A stretch of 64,000 nt of DNA, taken from assembly GCA_017590115.1 (NCBI GenBank), contig JAGGNK010015225.1:186001-250000 (forward strand). The letters run 5' to 3'. Below, one piece after another: positions 48,430 through 63,071 of this stretch. A model generated the notes under the pieces. The model was not told the DNA's origin and ran no database searches. It saw nothing but the letters and a program-made list of their open reading frames with translations. The DNA is from Montifringilla adamsi. Taxonomy: Eukaryota > Chordata > Aves > Passeriformes > Passeridae. The position numbers and the translations under genes were made by a program. The first letter of the stretch is position 1; every line of letters begins with the position of its first letter.

Positions 48430-48474
48430 AGTGTACAGCACTAAAATGTAGTGCTGTAGACTAAAATGTACACT
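48430..48474. repeat. Nested short inverted and direct repeats in intron 1
   Basis: AGTGTACA (48430-48437) pairs with TGTACACT (48467-48474), and inside it CAGCACTA (48436-48443) pairs with TAGTGCTG (48449-48456). The motif ACTAAAATGT occurs three times at about 48412, 48440 and 48460. Confidence 0.7.
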
Positions 48475-50050
48475 CTGAAAGAAGTGTACTCTAATGTTTT
48501 CAAATCTTGCAAAACCTTATCAAGAAGGTGAAGAGAACACATGCAGCAAACTTTTTGGGGTAAAGTCCATAAGGATTAAAAACAACAGACCTAAACAAAC
48601 AAACAAAAAGCCCCAAGGGAAAAATAACCTGAATTCCAGCTCCTGTGCTCGCTGAGATTTTTGTAACAGGAAAAAACATATGTTTGTGGCCAGTGAAATG
48701 TGGTTCCCAGTTTCTCCTCCAACCACATCAAAGTGATGACTCGGATCTGTACCACAGAGGTTCATAAGTCTCCTTCTAGATGCATCCAGCTCTTGAAGAA
48801 TCTCCTGTTCAAGCTGAGAGCATTCATGACTAATGAAAAGGTTTATTTTTAATATTATGTTCCCTGAACCCAAGCTCTGTTCCCTTTACAAGGCGAGGAT
48901 ACCTTCTGCTGAGGTCTAAGCACTTGAAAGCCATCTAAACCAGACCCAAATGGTGGAAGAGTTGTGGAACTGTAACTTTGAAGGTTTTCTGCACTAATAA
49001 TAAGCATTAATGTACTTTTTTTCAGCTTAAGTTGTCAGCATTTCTAGCTTACTTAAGTATTTTGACGTAGCCAGTTCACTTTCCTTGTTGCAGTTGCTTT
49101 GCCTTTACATAGGGGAAGGTGAGCAGGCACAGGGGCTGGCTCTGTAACTGTAACTTTCAATATTGATCAACACTTCCACCATTTCTTAAAATGAGGAGGG
49201 GATGCAAACTCTGGCAAGCCAGTGAGCTGCCCCACTCCTTTCCTCTCAGCTGAGCCCTGTGTACAGAAATTCTCTCAGTTCTGTTTTTCGTCCTTTTAAG
49301 TAGCTAGTGGAAAATATTTTTTCCCCTCTGCTTGTTTGTGTGGACTTTTTGGATGTTTCTAGACAACCTCATGTTCTGACAGGCGTTTTTCCTCTTGTTT
49401 ACGTCACTTTTGTAGCTTAGGATTTTTCTGTGAGTGCTGAAATTCAGTACTTACAGAGCAAAATAGTTCTATAGAAAATAAAGTTGTCTACAGATTGAAT
49501 ACATAACTATAAAATACTTCTTTGGTGTCTGATAAAATTAATTAGTGGGAAAGAAAAATGTCAGAGGTGGAGGGAGTGGAAAAAACCCCCAAAATTATGA
49601 AGTTATGAGGGATTATGAGTTATGATGTCTCTTGTTCCCCAGGTAAAAGCCCAAGTGCTGTAGTATCAGCCTTTTTAGGCTCCAGTTAAAATATAGACAT
49701 TATTTGAGAGATTGGACAGGTTTATTCACTGGCAGAAGGAGAAAGGTGAAATGCTAATTGCTCAGGTTCCCTGGTGTGCCCAACCTGGCAGAACCTGTAG
49801 TGCTCTGATGTTCAGCCTATTCTGGGATGGCATTTTACAGAACATTAAGAATGTAAAATTTTCATGGGAGGTGTTATCATCATCAGATTGTGCGTAATTT
49901 GCTGTATATGTGGCTGTATAGCCTTCGAGTTTAATAAAAGTTTTCCAGCCTTTAATTACTAATTACTGGTTTAAAGACTAACTAGTTATTAAAACAGAAT
50001 TTTCCTTGGGATAAGTGTTATTGCTCAGGCATCATGTACAGTCTGCTTGA

Positions 50051-50073
50051 TTTTTTTTTCTTTTTTTTTTTCA
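50051..50073. repeat. Poly(T) tract in intron 1
   Basis: Two T-runs split by a single C. It is not followed by an exon-like acceptor. Confidence 0.8.
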
Positions 50074-52253
50074 TGGCAAAGAATATGGTTTTTAATTCTA
50101 TATGTTGATTATGTTTTTATCAGATTGCTGGTAGACTGGTCAGGTTTATCACCCCCACTGATTTTGTCATCTGACCCTGATTTTTTTGCTGAGATTAAGC
50201 GGTGTGGGTAGCACTGATTCTATCACTTACATAGACGGTGACTTGTTCCAAAGCAAGCCAGTGTTTGACTTAGTTGTATGTTAATATAAACTTGTAAACC
50301 CAGATGTAATTTTGCTTTTTTTACCTGTTGAATTTTGTGGGAAGAGTGAGCTGTAAGTTCACTGGGTTTGAATTCCATAATACACCAGTTACTGGAAGGG
50401 GAAGAGGAACACTGAAGGTGTAGAGTGGTTTGTTCCTTTAGGTAGTTGCTATTTCAGTCATTACTTCCAACTCACTGTGCATAATCCTTGAGAAATTATT
50501 TCCTGAATCAATTTAAATCAAGGAGCACAACCATCTATTTAAGTTGAGGACAGCAGCCTGCACGTCTGAATTTGAACTGCGGGAGCAGACTGGCTGATAG
50601 CACTTGCTCTTCCTTTGCTGGCACCTTCTGCTGTTCCTGGAAAAGGACAGGATCTTCATCATGGAGAAAAACTGTGCTCTGGTCAGTTTGAATTTGGTGG
50701 TGTTTTCCTTGGTCTTCCCTGCCTTTCCTCCTGAGACTGACTGGGTTCATAATGTCATGCTCAAGCTCTGGGAGGGTGCCTGAAAAAACATTGAAACTCT
50801 CTTTAGGACATGACCTGTGTTTTTCTGGAATCCTTTTCTGTCGGTACATAGTTTAAACAGCATTTGGCTGTTATGGTAATTATATTTAAGCAGCAATTTC
50901 CCAGCCTGTTCTGCACTTGAAAGTTTTATTAGTAAAGAGATGCAATTTAACACAGAGTGTTAAATTGGAGGTAAAAATTTGGGTTAGGTAAATTGACCCG
51001 TGAATAAGGAATTGATGAATGGGTCCCACTCCACTCTTATGTGACAGTGCACTATTGCTAAGTTTCAATTTTGTCTTCTAAAAATCCTCATTTCTGCTAC
51101 AGGATTTGGAATCTGCCAAATATGAAAGTAATTTTGGCCTGGGAACTTCTGTATCCTTTAGCATGAATTATTGATCCAAAATAAGGAATTATTCCCTAAT
51201 GTAATCCAGGGTTAAATGTTTGACCTGTACTGCATTTCTTCACATAACCAGCACTTAACAGGCTGATACTTCCTTATCTTCCCAGATCACTATTTTGTCT
51301 TCTGCATTTCCTGAGTCACACTGTCAGTGAGAGAAGCTTAAGTTTGAAAGGAAAGCTGTGAAAATCTTCCCACCTGGAACCAGGATGCATTTTCCATAGA
51401 GTTTTGGTGGAAAAATTTCCAAACCTGACATCAGTTTGGGCATGAGGGCGCTTCAGTCTGTTTTGTTGAACGTAGTCTGCTTTAAATTCTTTTACAGGCA
51501 TCAGTTTTTTGGGTGAACTTTTACTGGGTGTGAGGTTACAGTGCTGATGAGTATTAAAGATGTGTTTATGGCTTACATTAGCAATGTATATCTTTATATA
51601 TCATCACTCAGTCTGGTTTTGTGGCTTCCCCTGAGTGGAATTATTACAGATATTGTGGAATATAAGAGCATCCTTGCAGTGTTGTGAAATTGTGGAAGGC
51701 CTTGATCTACTTCCTGGCCTTTGTTAAGTTTTTCCATATGTGCGTTAGTCAAGCAGAAATACTCTACTGAGGTTGTGATGCTTCCAAAATATAGCACAGG
51801 GAATTTACATAGATGTGTGCTAGACATTGCTTTCCTCTAATCTACTTAAAAAGGGTCTGTCCTGTCCCAAAAAAATGCTTTTGGAAATGAGAAGTGAGCA
51901 GTGCTGAAGTGGGCTGCTCCACCAGAGCTGTGGAAGATTTGGAAAGTCCAAGTTTTTGTGCTGATTGCTGGCTGTAGAAATCCCGATGTTCACACATGAT
52001 CCAAACTATTTCCAACCTGGACAGGAGATTTTCTCAAAATGAAAACTTGCTATCCAGTGGTTGTGGGTGGTGATGTTTTAAACTCTGGAGGATTTTACTC
52101 TCCAGTATTTTATCTATTGGCTACAAATTCAGTCAACTGCAGAGTGTAATCTCTTCATCTTTATCCTTGAGTCTTGGAGGGCAGAATTCATGCTGTTCTT
52201 GGTCTTTTTATTAAGCCAGGGATTTATTTCTACTCAGGGAGTCTTCTGGTATC

Positions 52254-52283
52254 TTACCTAAGCTTGGTTAAAAGCTTAGGTAA
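52254..52283. repeat. Perfect 12-bp inverted repeat in intron 1
   Basis: TTACCTAAGCTT (52254-52265) is the exact reverse complement of 52272-52283, with a 6-nt loop GGTTAA. Confidence 0.9.
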
Positions 52284-52920
52284 AAATATTCAGATATCCT
52301 TGTGTGCTCAAATATCTTTATTGAGGATAATAATATGTACAAGTGGACATGTATAATATATGTACAGGTAATAATATGTACCAGTGAACACAGAGTATGA
52401 AATGAGTAAAAGAAACTGCATCAGATGATTTTATAATCACTGAGTTCATTAATATCACTGGCATTTTAAGTTACTTGCTTATAAAAAAATAGATAGACAT
52501 TAATCAAACTACATAGAAAAGATCTGTTTTAGTGATCTAACAATTCTTAAATTTAAACCCAAAGTTAGTGCAGGGAGAGAACAAACCTTGGTAATTTTTC
52601 AAGCTTAGAAGATTCTCAGCATCACTTAGCAGTGAAATTGCATCTAAACTATAATCCCTAAATGTTGGGACAATTAGGCTGGTAATCATCTGTGATGCGT
52701 GAAGTTACTGTGGGTACCAACTGAAGTAAATAAGCCTGACTTTATTTTTTCTCCTGTTTGTTTTTCCTCTGTGCTAATACTGGATATTCCCAGCCTGGAG
52801 CTGGGAGCTCTTGCCACCAAGGATTTGAAACTCTCAGTGATACAGTCAAAAGTTTAATCTGTGATTTAGGGTTGTTGAGTGTCACTGGAATAGAAGTTAT
52901 TTACTGGGCTCTGATAACTT

Positions 52921-53153
52921 GGAAATGACCTGAAGTTGTGCCAGGAAAGGGTTAGATGGGATCTCAGGAAGGGATTCCTTACCAAAAGGGTTGTCCAGCC
53001 CTGGCTCAACTGCCCAGAGCTGTGATGGAGTCACCGTTCCTGGAGGGATTTTAAAGACAAGTGGATGTGGCACCTGAGTGGCCTTGGCAGTGCTGGTTTA
53101 ATGGTTGGGCTTGGTGATCTTAGGGCTTTCCTGACCCCAAGTGATTCTGTAAC
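52921..53153 (+). mobile_element. CR1 LINE 3' fragment in intron 1
   Basis: "ggaaatgacctgaagttgtg", "cttaccaaaagggttgtcca", "gatggagtcaccgttcctgg" and "taatggttgggcttggtgat", ending "gtgattctgtaact". Same orientation as MKLN1. Confidence 0.93.
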
Positions 53154-56100
53154 TTCCCGCACTACAATGCTGCAGTTTTAGTCACTATTGTTACTATTTA
53201 ATTCCTGTCGTGTCTCCAGGAAGAACTGATGAATCAAAAAAGTCTTGTTTTAAAGTCTTAACTAGATGGGGGAGTGATAAAAAATACTTCCTATCTTCTC
53301 TTACTGGAAATGTCTGTGACAGAGTCATTTAGCATTTAAGAAGAAGTTAGGTTGGTCTGGCAGTGATGATAGGCACCTTAAAAAACAAAAGCAAACTTTC
53401 CATTGAAAAAATTGAGAACGTGATTTTAACTGGGCTTTTTCTAGGCCAGAGCTAAGTAATCCCAGATTTGTTGACCAGTATAGTCAGCTGTGATCTGATG
53501 AATATATTTCTGTAAGATTTCTAAATTCTTCAGTTTATTTTTGTAATGCTGTATTTACTAAGCTATTTTATTTTTTATAGAAATAGGTTTATAATATACT
53601 GGATGACAGTGTGAGCACATGAAGCAGAATTGAGCAGAAAGTTGGCCAGTCTCGTGACATAATATTTAAAACTGTGCTCCTGTACATGTTCTACTCAAAC
53701 TTAGTTTTGCTATGCAAGAGGTTAAGAAGTTCTATATTGTAAAAAGCAACCCCAAAACCCCCCAATTTTTTCCCTCAATGGATCTGCATAATAACTTCCC
53801 GTTTTTACTGTTTTTCAATCAAGGAATTTCCATATCTTTACATCCTTCTGCGACTCTGAGCAGAGAACTTTTCCAGCGAGAAGGAGAGAAACTGTAGCAG
53901 AACCTTAAAAGTGTTTTTGGACTTGCTTTAGGGGGCAGCTATAGGTTCACACAGATTTTCAAACATTGCAGCCAGGTGGTTCAAAACCAGCATGGCTTGT
54001 AGTGAGTTATGGGAGTTGCAGGAGAAAAAAAAAAACAACTGTATTTCTTTGTGTATTTCTTTCCAGATCCACTGGGTTTTTAGGTGGTAAGTAGGTTTTT
54101 TTTCCCCCTATTTTTCTTGATTAAGGCTGTGTGTACATTCCAGTGTCTAGGCTGGGCAGGATTATCTCCGTGGATGCTTTCTGCTGGCTGCTGTGAGGGT
54201 TCTGCATGTTTGGAATAGTTTGGTCCACCACGTCTTACTGTGGACTTAGTGGAAATTCTAGTCTGTGTATTCCAGTTGCTGTATTCTTCCCAATCTCTTT
54301 TGGGATGGTTGTAGGAAAAACTGAAAGAATCATCACGTGGACAAACCTGGAGCAAGTATTTAGTCCATTTCTAGCCAGTCTGTGTTTTCCTAGCACTCCA
54401 AGTGCCTTTTTGCAGTGTAATGGCATGATGGCTCTGTGGTTTAGAAGAAGAGAGTCCGAGTTCCAAGTCCTCTTAGTAAAGCCTGTGCCCTTTCCTGCAC
54501 AGCTGCTCTCTGAAGAGCCATATGAATGTGCCAAGCAAAGAGAGTGTTTGGGATTTGTTTATTCTTAAAGACTTGTTCCTAAACTCATGGATTTCCCTAA
54601 TAGCAGCTCCATGAAAATATTTAGGTTAGATGCAAATTATAGCAGCCTTAAACATAATTTGCAGCATATTCTGCGAAGTCATCTTATTTCTCCCTTTCCC
54701 ACTGGAGCAAAGGAAAACTCTCCCTTAGTGATTGTCGTGCCTGAACCCACAGAGCTCTTTGCACAGAGAAGTTCCCAGGCATGGGGACATCTCTGTCATT
54801 CCAGAAGAGATCAGCCAACAGTTGGCACAAAGGATATGACAGTTTCTGGATTGGTAAAAGGAAAAATTATCTCCTTCCAGCAGTTGTGAGACCAGTGTCT
54901 GCCTGGGTAATGAAAAGAAACTTGCACCGTGCTCTGCCAAGAGCTTTCTGCATGGAACCATCCACTCTTTAGTGATGGGAATGCTTACAGTGAGGCTTAG
55001 CCCCTGGGAACTGTGCAGGCAGCCAGGTTAAGAAATAAGGCACACCAGGGCTGCCTCTGGGATTGCTTGTGATGTTAATAAAATGGCCCCTTCTGCTTTT
55101 CTTTTCATAGCAGAGGTGCTAAAATTCTAAAATCAGAGGGTCTAAAATTCTCAGCATCCAGAGTTCCAACGTCACGTCATCTCATTTTTTTAGTTGTTTC
55201 TTTCCAGTGGGAAGGGGGGGATTGGGACTTCACTCCAACCCCTGGTCCCAATCCAGCTGCTTGCTCATCTTTTAGTCCCAGTTTGTGCTGGTTCTGGTAT
55301 GAGCTGAGCTGGAGAACTGATCTGACGAACGAAGTCATTTATGCAAATCTTTATTATAGCTGCTGGTGTAGGGAGGGGGAGGATCCTTTGTGAGTGGGTG
55401 GGGTGGTCCCTTTGGCAGTGTTGTAGATTCGTGCTAGACTTGATCTTGTACCCGCAGCTGATGATGAGAAGTTATCTCAAACCACGTTTAATGGGTTGCT
55501 TTTTTCACAGGAAAAGCTTGCGTAAAACCGTTGGTACTTGTGGTAGCTCGAGGGCTTACAAATACCTTTTTTAATGTCTTGTGAAAATTACATGGAAAGT
55601 CGTTGTGTTAATGGAATTTTCACTTCTAAAGTTTCTCAGATTTTAATCTAGGTGTCATATCTGCAAAGCCTCCCTCCGGGTACTGTGTAGGAGTTTTGTG
55701 ATGTCCAGAAAAAGGGCTTTACATGGAAAAAGGCATCTGCTGTTAGGACATGCATTTGTTTGTTTCTTATTGCCTCACGGCTGCTGCAGTGCTTGAATTC
55801 CTCCAAGTCCATAAATTTTCCTAAACTGTTATGGTATGGCTTTGTACACATGGACTTCTGTCTTCAATGTTTGTTTAATCTTAATAAATTAATAACCCAT
55901 GTATTTTAAACATTCTGACTCCATTGATACTGCTATCTTTATCTTTCACATTTCTTTTTAGCCTTTATTTTGTGTGAGCTGCCTGTCCCTTTTCTCTGTG
56001 GAAGGGTTTTTATCTTGTCTAGCTGTAGTGGTTGAGATCTTCCTTGGTTGTGGCAAAACTGAACTTTGACCTGGAGAAGCAAACAAATCTGCTTCTAAAA

Positions 56101-58111
56101 ATACGATATTTGGGATCTGTCCCAGGTACAAAATGCCTCTTTCCAGCTGGGCATTATCTGACTGTGCAGCAGTGCCAATTCCTGCGAGTGTTGCTCAGTG
56201 TATGAAGAGTTCATTGTCTAATGTTTAAACAAATGTAATGGTATCATAAATAAAATTTATTCTGTAGGGTAACTTGTCTTCTTGTGTTCCAGGATTAGGA
56301 TAAAGTTCCATAAAGGAGAAAAGCCATACAGCATTATCTAGTTTTATCTGCCTTTGTATCCCTAAAGTATTTAATATAAGATACATATCTTTAAGTTTAG
56401 CATTTTTTTTCTCTCCAGATGCTAAGAGCTATCAAGACTTTATTAAATACCATGCTCTTGCCTGTGGCATGGTACAGGAGACTGCAGGTGATTCTTCTCA
56501 AAAGCAAGTGTCTTGTGGTTTCTAATGGGGACTTAGCTTTCAGACTGGCAGCTTTTATTAGAAATTTGTGTCTCAGTTCCCAAATTCTTCTCTTTGCTTA
56601 GATTGGTTTGTTTTGTCCCAGTTGTTATTAAAGCCAGGACCAGGTTTTCTCTTGTAATTGAGCCTTTTTGCAGTGCAGATGATGTTGTTAGCTGGATGTT
56701 GAATTATGTAGAGCCATGTTTTTATGTGTGATGGGGTTGGAGCAGAGGGCAGTGCTGTTCCATTGCATTTTCCCAAGTGGGGATGGGTGAATAAAGCAGC
56801 CACAGACCTGGCTCGGTGCTGGCATCGCTGTTTAATAAATGCCATGCTATGATGGGAATCAGCTAAAGGGAGGGGAAACTTCAGTTTTATTCCGGCACTG
56901 TGTGAAAATCTGGAGGTGTTCTCCAAGCCTGTGGATAGACGCAGCCACTTGGCCAGCTCTCAGAAGTGTTCAGATTTAAGAGGCCACCCTGGCGTGGCTC
57001 CTGGCTGTGTCCCTTGTCCCATCATGGGACTGCCTGGATACTGTTGCTACTACGGTGATTTTGGGCTGCCCAGTGTGGAAAGAGCCAGCTGATTTCTGTC
57101 TGGTAATGCTCAACCTCTGACTTAACCTCTTTCCCTTTGGAGCTTTCATTGGAGTGCTTTTTCCTCCAGCCCTTTGTAGTAATCCAGATGCTCGTGTTCT
57201 TTTCCTCCTACACAGCAGATGGAGATGGCAGAAGCCTTTTGATGACTGTTTCCTTCTTTTTACATAAGTTTTAAGGGCTGACGAGTTCGTTTGTTGGAAG
57301 TGGTGGAGCTCACAAGCCCTGTCCAGCAGGTGGTGCATTGTCACCTTGCCAATAATTATATATATTTTAGGGATTTTTAGGTTGGTTTTTTTTAGTTTAA
57401 TCTGGGACGTGAGCTTTATTGCATGGTTATAGAAGAGAAAGCAGATGTGTCATGTAACTGTCATGATGAATCTCTTTTCATTTTAGCCAAAAAAAACCAA
57501 TTTTGAATTTATTAAATACCTAAGTATTGTACTGTTTCAAAGTGAAGAAAGCAACTCAATTTTGCTGCTTGAAGAGTTGAACTTCTACTTTTTTGTGTGT
57601 TGTTCTGAGCTTGTAGCTCATGAAAAATATTTGTTAAAATTTGGCATGACTCCGGTGGTCATCTTTCTATGCTGCAGGAAAGCTTAAGTGAGTTAGCAGC
57701 CCTTTCTCTCCCTTCCAGTATTGCCTACCTACTAAAGGAGAGTTTTTGGCTCACTAACCCTCCAACTGCTCATGATTTTAACCGTATTGAAAAGTTCTTA
57801 CCCTACTGAGGTGCATAAGCCTATTTTTTTCCACTTCATTACAGACTTAAGCCTATGTAAATTCATCTGTTTTACATTTATGTCACAATTTGAATTTTTT
57901 TTTATTTCGCAACTTGGAGCTCTGTTTCACAACCACAAAGCTTGAAGGCGTGTTTTGATGGGTCCTGTAAAATAGCAATTTAGAAAATCTTTAATAAAAA
58001 AAGGAGGAGAACCTGAGTCTGTACCTAATGATTTAGGTAGTTGCATGAGAATGCTAGTGAGTGAATGTACAACAGTTTATTGGAGATGTAAAATATGCAG
58101 CTGTTATTTAA

Positions 58112-58216
<105 letters not shown>

Positions 58217-61200
58217 TGAATCTGTGCTGCTCTATGTAATGTATGCTGTGTTTTTATTTTAAATGTAGGCTGCTGCTATGGACATCAACATATTTATAGG
58301 CTTCCTTCTCTGAGTAAAATGCAGGTTGTTGGTACATGAGATATTTACATTTCTAGCAATTTATGATCCTTCTAGAAGTGCTTCATTGCGGGGGAGGTTT
58401 CAGGTTTCCTCCTTGGCAGTCATGGTCGTGCTGGAAATAATCAAACCTTATGGTGAGATTAAGCTGCTAATGAGGCGTGCAGGTCCCCCTTTGTCAGCAC
58501 TACTGGAGGCTGTTGTAGGTTCTTGGCCTTGAATGCCAGATCTAAGGAGCTGGTATTTGTTTCTCCTTATAGCACGTTCAGAAATGTGGCCTCTGGTTAG
58601 AGACACAAATGTCACCTCTTCTGCTGGTTAAGCACCTTATTAAAATAAGATTTGTATTGATTTTAGCATCTAATTTGCTTTCTCACTATTATTAAGGTTG
58701 TTAGATTATCCAGAATATTCTTTTCCACTTTTTTTTTTTTTTCTCCAGTGATTGTTATCCTTCTCTCTGTGTTAGATCTCTACCTTATTACTCTGGCATG
58801 TTTGATCAGCTTCTATGTCTCTTATGCTACTTGTTTTCAATTCTTTGTTTATAGCATTGGTACACAGCAGAGTGACTTGCACAGTGTCCCTCTCATGCAA
58901 AGTTCTGCTTATCTACTTATTTAATCCAAGTATTCCTCATGAGTGAAATCTCACAGGGTCTTTCTCCAGGTAAATCTTGCTGCTTTGTCTTGGAGTTGTG
59001 TTAAAGGTCCAGGGTCTGCACTGGTGGCTCCCTAGAGAAGCAGGTCATTTGCTGCCACTGAAGAGCTTTCACCTGGTTTCTCTGATCAATCCTCTTGTGT
59101 CATTGTGTCTGTAAAATTAGGTTTTTGGGTTTTTTAGAGGAGAAGGAAAGGTATCTTTTGTATTCCTTAAACTTAATTGTGAAGACTGATATTGATTCTC
59201 TTGATGCCTCTGTGCATCTACTGCTCTTTGAATTTGATTATTTTACTTATTTATATTTTGATAAACAATGTAGGATTTAAATCCATAGCCTGAAGCAGTT
59301 TAGTCTATCTAGGAACTATGGATTGCAGAGTAATGAGTATTGACCATGGATTGTATCCCAGCCTGTCCCATCCTTTACTTGCTTTGATGCAGGAAGCACA
59401 TGTTTTTCTTGGGGTGCTTTTGTTCCCAAGGCAAAGTTGGTTCATGGTGTGTCTTTGGACTGGGTTTTTCATCTGAGATGTGCTCTTATTTGTCGCTTAA
59501 ATTCACTCTTGCATTTTCTGAGCTGTCCTGAATATCCAGTCCTTTTAGAAATCTGATTCTGGAATGGAAATGAGCCTCCTGTAAGTGAATGCTTTAGAAT
59601 ATTCCCAGTTTATACTTAAGGCTGACAAGAAGTGATGCAGGTTATACTCAGACATGTAGATTAAGCAGGGATTAATTAGAGTGGCAGACTTCTGTACAAA
59701 CCACATGAGCTTGTTAAAGAGATGTCTTCCAAAAAATTCATGTGTACGAGTCGTGACCTGAATGGAGATACTATTGCAGAATGACTTGACTCCAAACCTG
59801 GAGAGTTGGGCACTGCTCTGCATGCTAAGCAAGGCATTTAACCCAAACTTCTTGGTAGGAGAGAGATGAATTAACACTGGCATTGTCTACCTGTGTGTCA
59901 CATATCAAGACATATATTAGGTATCCAGAATTAAGGCCTGGCTTGCAAAAAAAAGCCCTCATGTGGCAACTGAGATTGGCAAGACAGTATTGGAGTTTTA
60001 GTCTCTTACTTAAAGACAAAACTAACAGAAAACCTAGCTGCCTGGCTGGAAAAGACCATGTTGCTGTATCCTCTTGTTTGAATCTTTGTGTCTAATAATG
60101 AGAATATAAAGTACTGTGTAGTTGCTCATGTGTTCAGCAAGCGCAATCCTGACCACTGAGTGAGAGAGATGATGTATTTGCAGTGCCTTTATGCTATATA
60201 AAGTACTATATACTGCAGCTAATTCTCATGTTTCTAATCTGAGTGTTTAATTTTTCATGTAAAGCATTTTTTATGGTTTAATTTCTCTGTTGAAAAATCA
60301 GCTGGAAAGAGGAAGTGGGGAATTAAAATCTGCAAAAGAGTCCTATTTGCAAAGAGTGCAGTTTTTGTTATTTCTCTGCATATAGAAGCAGTTCCCATTT
60401 GTGTTGTCTCATATTTGACAGATGAAAGAACTCCAGATTTGGTTGCATTTTGATCAAAATAGTTCTTGCACCTTGTCCATTGAAAGACTGCCAAATTAAA
60501 TGCAGGAAAAACATTTATATAGGTGTTCTGCTTCCTTGTTCTTTTCCCAGTGGCTGAAGTTGTTACAGCAGAATCTTAGCTTGGAGAACTTCAGTTGAAA
60601 CAGTGGATGACTGAATTATAAGTGTGGTGAGGAGAGAATTTGGGAAAAAATCAAGTTGAATAGTTCATGTTCCAAAAAATGTTGATTTATACAAATTACT
60701 TTTAATCTCTGGAATAAATATCATGGATCCTACAGGAAATAAAGCTGGAAAGCATTTCATAGGTGTTGTGTTGGCAGCTCTCCATTTAAAAACTGGTCAC
60801 TCGTGCGGTGACGCACTTGCTGAAGTGTGTGGGTGGCCATAATGGCCTGGACAGGATGCGAACTAAAAGTCAGGGAAATAAAGCTCTGCTTGTTCCAGCT
60901 TTATTAGCTGAAACCAGGGCTTAGGCACAGCACAAGAACTGATGTCCAGCGTGCTCAATGTGAGATATTTTAATAAGCTCTGCAGCCCTGATCGCTCGTG
61001 TTTGTCTCAGTGCCTCACCTTAATGCCAGGCTTTAGCAATTCCCTGCTGAGGTGATGATGCTGTGCTGGCTTAAGGGTAAAAATATGAGTGAGTCCCTAA
61101 ACATTGGTTTATTCCCTTCCCTCATTGACTGAAAAAAACCTTTCCAGGCACCTTTTCTTTCAGAGCACGAATCAGAGGAACATGGGCAAAACCATCAAGA

Positions 61201-61976
61201 TGCGTTCAGAAACGCAATGAAAATGTAGTAAATGTGCTAAAGTCCATAGTAAACCTTTTTAAAAGGAGAAAGAAAATGAAAGTGGAAGTGTAAGCGCTTG
61301 AAATGTTGCCACGTGACTATATTTAGGGCTTCATGGGTATGGTAGAGTTAAATAATTCTCATGGCCATGAAAGCCACCAGTTGGTTATGAATGAGTGCCA
61401 GTGAAAGGAAATACATCTGACAGCTGTTTTTCTGTTTATTAAACTAGATATCTTTCTTCAGTCTTGAAATAGATGACCCAGAAATTGTATATTTAATAAC
61501 AAACCTGTTATGTAGTAGCCTATTCAGGCAGGAGAGTGCTGATGGTTCTATTTTTATTGCTGTTCTCGGCTTACATTGGAAGTGTGAAGCAATGAGGCTG
61601 GTGATGCTGAAGACCATGGCCCTGTCAGAAAGGCTCATTCTGATGATTCCAGTGATGGTCTAATGTGGAAGACTGTGCAGAGCACTTAATTCCCATGAGT
61701 GGCTTGATTAATAACATGTAAAACAAGAGCATAGATTTTTGTTTAGCCACCAACTTAATTGCAAGAGCAGTCGAGATGTTTGTGTTGTGGACAAGGGGAT
61801 CCCTTGTTATTTTGTGGGTTTTATTTTTACATGCAATGCAAGTTTCACTGTTCCCCTAATCAAAAATGCTTGAGCAGAACTGGTTAAAGAGAAAGAAATT
61901 GGTAGAAGATTGTATGACTCCAATTGTACAGGCAACTTGTGTATTGCAGTTTGGAATCTAGTTCAGCATATTTGGT

Positions 61977-62145
61977 CACAGAATCAATTAGGTTGGAATA
62001 GACCTCTGAGATTAGAGTCCAGCCCTTTACCAATCACCACCTTCTCAGTGCCAGGGTCCAGTTAAATGCCACATTCACTTGTTTCTTAGACACCTTCAGG
62101 AATGGTGACTCTGTCACCTGCTCCCTGGGCAGCTGATTCCAGTCT
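61977..62145 (-). mobile_element. CR1 LINE 3' fragment in intron 2
   Basis: Reverse CR1: "cacagaatcaattaggttgg", "aatagacctctgagatta", "caggaatggtgactctgtca" and "ctccctgggcagctgattcc". Confidence 0.92.
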
Positions 62146-63034
62146 TGTGGAATTGTGAATTTTGAACAGTTGAAGATCATATGCATAAAGTTAGTGGCAT
62201 TGTCCAAACAATTGGTTTCAGTTTTGCATCTGAAGACCAGTTTTCCTCTGATTTCCTTGCTGCTGTGTAGATTGTATCAGGAATTAATTTAAAGTACATT
62301 AATAAAATTTACACTCAGTGTGATGCAGCAGCTTGCATATGGTTGTCATTAAATAGTAGCACAGACCAGAGCTTCGAAAAAGTTTGGAATTTGCTGCAGC
62401 GCCAAGTGCGACAAGGCTGGACTTGCTTTTTTTTAGGGGTGCATTGTAAGCAGCTGTTGGGGTGCTGAAGTGCCATATGTGACTTACTCTGCTCTTTGTG
62501 CATATTTACTTACAGATGTGTTGAATCAGAAGCCAGAAGTTTTCCTCCCCTAGTGCTTTATAGCATCTTTTTTGTTAGTGTTGTGATTTGAGGCCTAACA
62601 ACTGGGCTGAGGTTTTTGCTCAGTCATGCCAATTAGTATCTGTGTGCCATGTTCTAATGGACAAACACTTCAGTTATAATTTTTGGAATACTGCATGAGT
62701 GCGTGGACATTAAATGTACTGATGTTACTCACAGCAATAAAATGGAAAAAGTGTCAAATATCTTGATGTATTTGCCTGAAATCTCATAGTCTTTTTCTCT
62801 CTCCAGGTTGAATAAATCACTTGATCCTACAGACACTTCTGTCACATCTTTTAGAGTTACAGAGAATAGTCTGTCACAGCTAAAATCCTGGTAGCAGTCC
62901 AAAAATATCCATGCAGCCAGCTGTTAGCAGCTCTTGAGGCAGTGTGTTTTTTCAAGATCAGTGAGGTTCATAGCTGGTACCCACACAGTGGCAGCACTGT
63001 GTGTTTGTTTAGAAACCCAAAAAGTACATCTCTG

Positions 63035-63071
63035 TATTTTTACATATATCATTCTATTTTTACATATATCA
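63035..63071. repeat. 20-bp-period duplication abutting a CR1 end
   Basis: TATTTTTACATATATCA occurs at 63035-63051 and 63055-63071. The second copy overlaps the first bases of the CR1 fragment that begins near 63070. Confidence 0.8.

Noticed and set aside
50535..50849. 104-codon minus frame inside MKLN1 intron 1
   Set aside because: Polar, plausible-looking composition, but no recognised family, and no evidence of a retrogene tail or exon boundaries. Kept only as something a protein search could settle.
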